Shown here: positions 41,929-46,287 of the stretch, piece by piece
Layout of the letters: every line of letters begins with the position of its first letter
Position numbering within the stretch: the stretch's first letter is position 1
Source of the DNA: Chara braunii
Taxonomy: Eukaryota; Streptophyta; Charophyceae; Charales; Characeae
NCBI GenBank assembly: GCA_003427395.1
Contig: BFEA01000065.1
Span: 2,970,498 to 3,016,784, forward strand
Direction: 5' to 3'
DNA: 46,287 bases
Notes under the pieces: generated by a model
The model's input: the letters and a program-made list of their open reading frames with translations, nothing else
What the model was told of the DNA's origin: nothing
The model's database searches: none
Made by a program: the position numbers and the translations under genes

Positions 41929-44229
41929 TGAATTTTGCAAATTCATAAGATCAGCATGAGATTCCGATGGCTTAGGAAAATATCTTAGTACGGGAATAGT
42001 CACTCTACTATACAAGAAAGGGGACCCCACAGACATAAAAAATTACCGACCAATCACACTACTAACTGTTGCATATAAGATCTTAGCTAAGCTCCTAGCA
42101 AATAGAATAAGACAAATCACCAAAAGCTGTTTCCATATAGATCAAACGGGTTTCATCCCAGGTAGGTTCATATTAGACAACGTAATGACATTAGCTGAGT
42201 CGGTGAGATACATTAAGGATAAAAGGCTGAATGCAGCAATCCTCTTCTTTGATTTCGAGAAAGCCTACGACCAAGTAAACTGGGACTTCCTGCAGCAATG
42301 CATGGAAAATATGGGCGTGGGCCCAAACTTCAGGAAATGGGTTAGAGTGTTATACAACGATGCACACGGAGCAGTTCAAGTAAACGGCCACTTATCCAAT
42401 CTCTACAAGATGTCCAAATCCGTAAGACAAGGAGATCCACTAGCAGCTCCCATATTCCTATTTATAATGGAAGCAATAGCTTCATTCCTCAGGAAAGACC
42501 CATCTATATAGCGTCTTATAAACCCTACGGAAGACCCCAACAGACCACACCACATACCACCCACGATCATGTTCGCAGATGATTTGACCGTACTCATAAG
42601 AGCATCCAACTCCTCATTCGAGGCCCTTACTAGAGCCATGCATGCATATCAACCAGCTTCTGAAATGCGAATAAATTGGCAAAAAACGACGGGATGGTTG
42701 CTAACAGACGGCAGCATTGACCTTCCTGAAAACACTCCAGAAGGTATGACATGTCCGACGCGAAAGACCTGTTAAGAGTCCTAGGAATCCAAATGACAGA
42801 ACACGGAGCAGAGACAAAAATGTCCCCTAGCCTCCTAGCCAAGATGACCAACAAATTAAGTGACTGGGGCAAAATTCACCTCTCACTATATGGTAGAGCA
42901 CTAATACTAAACTCATCCATTTTCGCAGTGATGTGGTACGTGGCAGCCTTCTGGGCACCAGATCATGGGACGTTGAGAAACCTAAGAAGGAAAGCCACAG
43001 CATATTTGTGGACAGGAGATGCCAACAAACAACACTTCATAACCAAACTCGCCTGGCAGTATGTCACGAGGAAAAAGGAGCAAGGCGGACTGGGTGTCCT
43101 AGACCCCACAACCCAAATAAAAGCCCTACAAACAAAATGGATCCTAAAGCTCATCACTAGACCTACCCTACCNTGGAGAACGTTAGCTCTAGATGGGATA
43201 CAACAACTACCAATATATAACACCCCGGCTAACATGGAGGGTACCTTCTGGTTAATGAGCAAATCATGGTCAATGAAAGGGAGAAACCACAACATAATGC
43301 ACTCAAGAAACCAGTCTCGTTTGTGTTTCTGGAGAGGGATCCTCCGCGACTGGAGAGAGAGATTCCCAATTGAAGTCAGGAAACCGAGCAATAAGGAAGA
43401 AATACTAAGACAACCCCTATTCTGTAACCAGTGGATAACCAAAGAAGACGGAGGCACATTCACGCTGACTTCTAAGGACACAAAATGGGGAGTTTGGCTA
43501 GAAAAAGGAATCTGGCAGATCAAACACATATGGGACGACAACACCAGAGACTGGAAGCAAAGTAACCAACTCAGACAACAGCTTAAAGGCTGCCATAGAC
43601 TAAATCAGAATTTACAGGAAATCATAGCAGCCATACCACAGGACTGGATAGGGACACTNAAAAAAAACAGACAGTGGTCTACAGGAGACTGGGGAATCTT
43701 ACTGAATGAACCCCAANAGAAANANGCACTAGCATACTGGGGTAGAGAAGAGGGCAATCCAAACTGGCACACATTTACNATGCATGAAATANAAGAACCA
43801 GGTTCAGACTGCAGTAAGATCCTCAAAAACTCAACAGCACAAGTTGCAGTAAGGGAAGACAACTTAAGGAAGATAAGAGTTATAGAAAATGAAGATTTAA
43901 CCCTCTATTGCCCCCAANTNCCACTAGAGAACCTTGAAGTGGACCCAGCAGAATGGGCATGGAACATAAAGCAAGGAGCCTCAAGAATCAACACCAAATT
44001 CAATCTATTACATTACACAACTAGACTAGGCTACAGGCTGAGACGCCGTTCGGTGAACCCGCATCTGTTGGAAAGACTGGCACGACTCAAATCCAGGAAG
44101 GGGCTACCAGCAACAAACAACGGTGGGCGGGTAAAACACATGCTGACCAAACTACCACAAGGGAAACCAATGGCTGCAGCAACGGAGAGACAGTTCAGAG
44201 AGGAACGAAAGCGGTTCATGAAATACTGA
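41929..44229 (+). pseudogene. L3 ORF2 3' part: reverse transcriptase and C-terminal region
   Basis: Starts at DEFCKF near the inversion joint, then TLLYKKGDPTDIKNYRPITL, IDQTGFIPGRF, FDFEKAYDQVNWDF, RQGDPLAAPIF and the catalytic FADD (42572-42583). In-frame stops lie at 41957-41971 (depending on frame) and 42509, and a frameshift near 42750 leads to the long frame to 44229. That frame has LSLYGRALILNSS, WQYVTRKKEQGGLGVLDP and EVDPAEWAWNIKQG. Beyond 44040 the sequence departs from the relative at 24150-24900: the zinc knuckle CX2C/HX4C is absent. Nine N bases within 43173-43920 show poor base quality. Confidence 0.9.
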
Positions 44230-44980
44230 AGGAAGTTGGACACAGGCACCGTGAGTTGAAAGGCTAAGTTGCTTAAGGGGACTTTAAGAAATGCTAGAAA
44301 GGCTCTGGAGTGTGTGTTTCTGGAGAATAAAAATTATACTTGAGGGTTTAGGGTTTAAGGTTTGGACAGAATTTGGGCTAACAGAATTCAGAATAGCAGA
44401 GTTTTAAGGTGGTTCACAGGTGAGAATTACAGTTTAGAAAAAAAAAGGAAAGCCCCAGTTAGTACTTCTACCACTTAAATCAAAGTGGTAGTGGATCTAC
44501 GGTTTTAGGGGTGTAGTAACATGAGATATTGGTGCAATACAGAGAGGGTTTAGGGTTTAGATGTTGTAGTCATCTAGGGTTTAGGGTCTCAACATGGAAC
44601 AGGAAAGACCAAGTTAGCAGTTCTAGTACTTAAAGCCAAGCCGACAGCCAAGCAGCTGAGAGGAACAAGCTAACCAATGCAAACGGGATACAGTTAACAA
44701 GCAGGAACGAAGGAGATTAGACTGGGCCTAAATTAGGTCCATCAGGCTAACTTAGGCAGGGGTGAGGGGTGGTACATCCTTCCTTCAGGAAGTATTCAAT
44801 GCCGTCCTTCGGGCCTCCACACCATAAGGGGGAGGAGCGTGTGTGTGTTCTCATTGTAATTCTGCCTGACTTGCCGGTGTAATAGGAACCGGACTGATGC
44901 TCCCCAGAATGGAAAAGGAGCCGGAACCGTAAGGTTCTGTTTTGGAAAAAGAAAAGAAGAAAAAAAAAAAAAAGAAAGAA
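44230..44980 (+). mobile_element. L3 3' UTR and A-rich tail
   Basis: 750 bp, no gene. Contains TTTAGGG-type units at 44346-44362, 44550-44565 and 44575-44588. The shared LINE 3' block runs from 44745. A stem-loop GGAACC/GGTTCT (44923-44938) and then GTTTTGG and an impure A/G tail precede the target duplication. Confidence 0.9.
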
Positions 44981-45366
44981 AGAATTCCCTACATCTACCC
45001 TAACTGCGAACAGCAGGCCCGGGCTACCCCTAGGACAGACAGGCCCTGAGGGCCTATTCTGATAGACGGTCCTATAGCCAGGTCCGGTAGAGGCCGAGAG
45101 GCTGAAACAGAAACGGTACCGGTTGGTCAGTCAATCCGGTCTAGGTCGAGTCTAGGCTAGTGTGGTATGGATAGGATGGGCACATCGGTTCAGGGATTTT
45201 GGCAGTTGGTACCGAGTACATCGCTGCTGCGCTACGCGTGAACCGGAAGTGGTGACGGCTCAGCGTGGAAGGAGACAGGCATAGCCAGACCTTCGGAGCG
45301 CCGACCATAGCTGGGACCTGCGCTGTACTCTGCCAGCACGCAGGTGCTGAGAGAGGTCTGGGTTAT
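44981..45366 (+). mobile_element. 3' LTR of G2, second part
   Basis: The second copy of the L3 duplication (44981-44994), then sequence matching 33215-33580 of the 5' LTR, including GATAGACGGTCCTATAGCC, GGCATAGCCAGACC and GGGACCTGCGCTG. It stops matching at 45366, where the next LTR element begins, after GTTAT. Confidence 0.93.
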
Positions 45367-45414
45367 TGTTACATGCTGCGCCTGCAATAGGCTGCACGGA
45401 CCATTTTCAGGCCC

Positions 45415-45600
45415 GTGTCGTTTTCAGCCTGAAAGCCTGAAAACGAGGGCCTACAGGCCCTGTGTCGTTTTCAGCCTAAAAGCCTGAAAACAAGGTCCTA
45501 CAGGCCCTGTGTCGTTTCAGCCTGAAAGCCTGAAAACAAGGGCCTACAGGCCCTGTGTCGTTTCAGGCTAAATCAGGGCCTTTCCGGCCCTGTGTATTTT
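45415..45600. repeat. 47-bp tandem repeat in the C1 LTR
   Basis: Repeat starts at 45415, 45462, 45509 and 45555, plus a partial unit. Each unit has TTTTCAG...CTGAAAA and AGGGCC...GGCCCT arms, so each can fold into two hairpins. Confidence 0.93.
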
Positions 45601-45778
45601 CAGCCTGAAACTGAGGGCCATTTTCAGGCCCTCACCAGTTCGGCCTGCCCTGAAACTCAGGCACCAAACCAGGGTTTTAGCTCAGGCCATTTTTGGCCTA
45701 TTTTCAAGACAACCTTCGTTTGAGCTTCAACCCCAGGGTCTGGCACGTTTTGGCATTGGCAAGAGCAGCCTCCTGGAT

Positions 45779-45804
45779 GGGCCAGCACTATATAAGACTG
45801 GCCC
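45779..45804 (+). promoter_or_regulatory. TATA box of C1 inside a hairpin loop
   Basis: GGGCCAG (45779-45785) and CTGGCCC (45798-45804) are perfect inverted arms; the 12-base loop contains TATATAA (45789-45795). A TATA box about 420 bp into an LTR is the expected U3 promoter position. Confidence 0.65.
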
Positions 45805-46287
45805 GTTCTGCAGGCTGCACGTAGTTGGGAGGTAGCTCCTAGGTACTTCCCAGGCACTTCACGTGGAGGCAGGAGGCAGTCAGTAGTCTTCAGGATTCGG
45901 CAGCAGCACTCTGGAGGGAGCGCTGCAGGAGTAGTAGTAGCGTTAGCATTAGTCTTCAGCGTTGGGTGCCTGTAGGTAGCTGTAGTCTTCAGCGCTGGGC
46001 GCCATAGCTAGGATAGTACTAGAGAGAGAGAGAGAGAGAGAGATTGGGCGGAGGCCAGGAGTACCTACCTGCAGCGCCGTTGCTCCAGCTTCGTCTTCGA
46101 GGTACCTGCAGCACAGCGCCAACTTCACAGGTTAGTATCTGGCTCGTGACAGAGAGAGAGTTCTTCTTCTTCCTCTTCTCAAGTCCACCATATCCCTCTC
46201 ACCCTCTCATTATCTGACTTCACTGCATCAGCAGACTACGAGAGAAAGAGAGAGAGAGAGAGCTTGGTGACATTGGATCCAGACTCG

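Larger units (their letters stand above)
40043..44980 (+). mobile_element. LINE L3 with 5' inversion (twin priming)
   Basis: The left 1.87 kb (40043 to about 41910) is inverted and holds, on the minus strand, the end of ORF1, the endonuclease and the first part of the RT region, stopping at GKTPGQDGL. The right part (about 41929-44980) is in plus orientation. It holds RT from DEFCKF and TLLYKKG onward, the C-terminal part, 3' UTR and A-rich tail. The two ends that meet in an intact LINE are thus at 40043 and about 41929, exactly as twin priming predicts. A 14-bp duplication flanks the whole. Nine N bases lie in it. Confidence 0.95.
33007..46287 (+). mobile_element. Gypsy element G2 with nested insertions, right end outside the window
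   Basis: 5' LTR 33007-34577, primer site 34580, leader, gag from 36042, protease, partial RT, integrase end, chromo-like end, polypurine tract and 3' LTR from 39853. The 3' LTR is split by LINE L3 (40043-44980), resumes at 44995, and is split again by another LTR element (C1) at 45367. GATAG precedes the 5' LTR, as expected for a 5-bp duplication, but the far flank is not in the window. The order gag-PR-RT-IN-chromo defines a Ty3/gypsy element. Confidence 0.92.
45367..46287 (+). mobile_element. LTR of another retrotransposon (C1), runs to window end
   Basis: Starts TGTTACATGC inside the G2 LTR, after GTTAT, the likely 5-bp target. It has a tandem repeat at 45415-45600, a TATA box (45789-45795), CCATAGCT at 46002 and GA runs at 46021-46043 and 46240-46261. 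The last bases, ATTGGATCCAGACTC, also occur just after the G2 primer site (34592 onward), which suggests that the LTR ends in the last 25 bases and the internal region begins. A TGTTA start is common in Ty1/copia, but the class is not proven. Confidence 0.65.

Overview
The window is repeat-dominated DNA from a eukaryotic nuclear genome. It contains LINEs with APE-type endonuclease, reverse transcriptase and poly(A) tails, and Ty3/gypsy elements with initiator-tRNA-Met primer sites. It also has GT-AG exon boundaries and plant-type TTTAGGG telomere-like units. No bacterial operon, CRISPR, rRNA or convincing tRNA gene is visible. The nesting, the long intergenic spacing and the LINE and gypsy style suggest a green plant or streptophyte alga with a large, TE-filled genome. 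A Chara-like genome is my guess, not something the sequence proves.

Layout. (1) 1-4710: a decayed gypsy element (G0) with an LTR edge, primer site, 2-kb leader rich in simple repeats, gag with several stops, and the start of a protease. (2) 4711-6776: unassigned DNA with a low-complexity minus-strand reading frame. (3) 6777-16394, minus strand: an apparently full-length LINE (L1) with 5' UTR, very long ORF1, ORF2 (EN-RT-zinc knuckle), 3' UTR and poly(A), broken by several frameshifts and bounded by a probable 13-bp target duplication. (4) 16408-16979: the 3' tail of another LINE family (L4). (5) 16980-19204: probable host sequence with one convincing 60-codon exon and a weaker second candidate. 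(6) 19205-33006: gypsy element G1 (RNase H, integrase, chromo-like end, polypurine tract, 3' LTR). Its last pol domain is split by a 10.3-kb block (20959-31290) flanked by a 12-bp duplication and ending in a LINE tail. That block (L2 plus later insertions) holds a partial gypsy of the G2 family, a LINE ORF2 remnant, tandem repeats and a 2-kb stretch packed with hairpins. (7) 33007 to the end: gypsy element G2, inserted in the G1 LTR. It has a long 5' LTR with an internal duplication, gag, protease, a partial RT fused to the end of integrase, and a 3' LTR. That 3' LTR is itself interrupted by a twin-primed LINE (L3, 40043-44980) and by another LTR element (C1, from 45367).

The insertion order can be read directly: G1 first; then L2 into G1 pol and G2 into the G1 LTR; then L3 and C1 into the G2 LTR. 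All recognisable mobile-element genes here carry stops, frameshifts or deletions, so nothing in the window looks able to move on its own as sequenced. I found no new multi-gene system. The most unusual signals are structural: the hairpin array at 28.6-30.7 kb, TATA boxes in or beside LTR hairpins, a covarying stem-loop at the LINE 3' end, and a CCATAGCY motif recurring across unrelated elements and non-coding regions.
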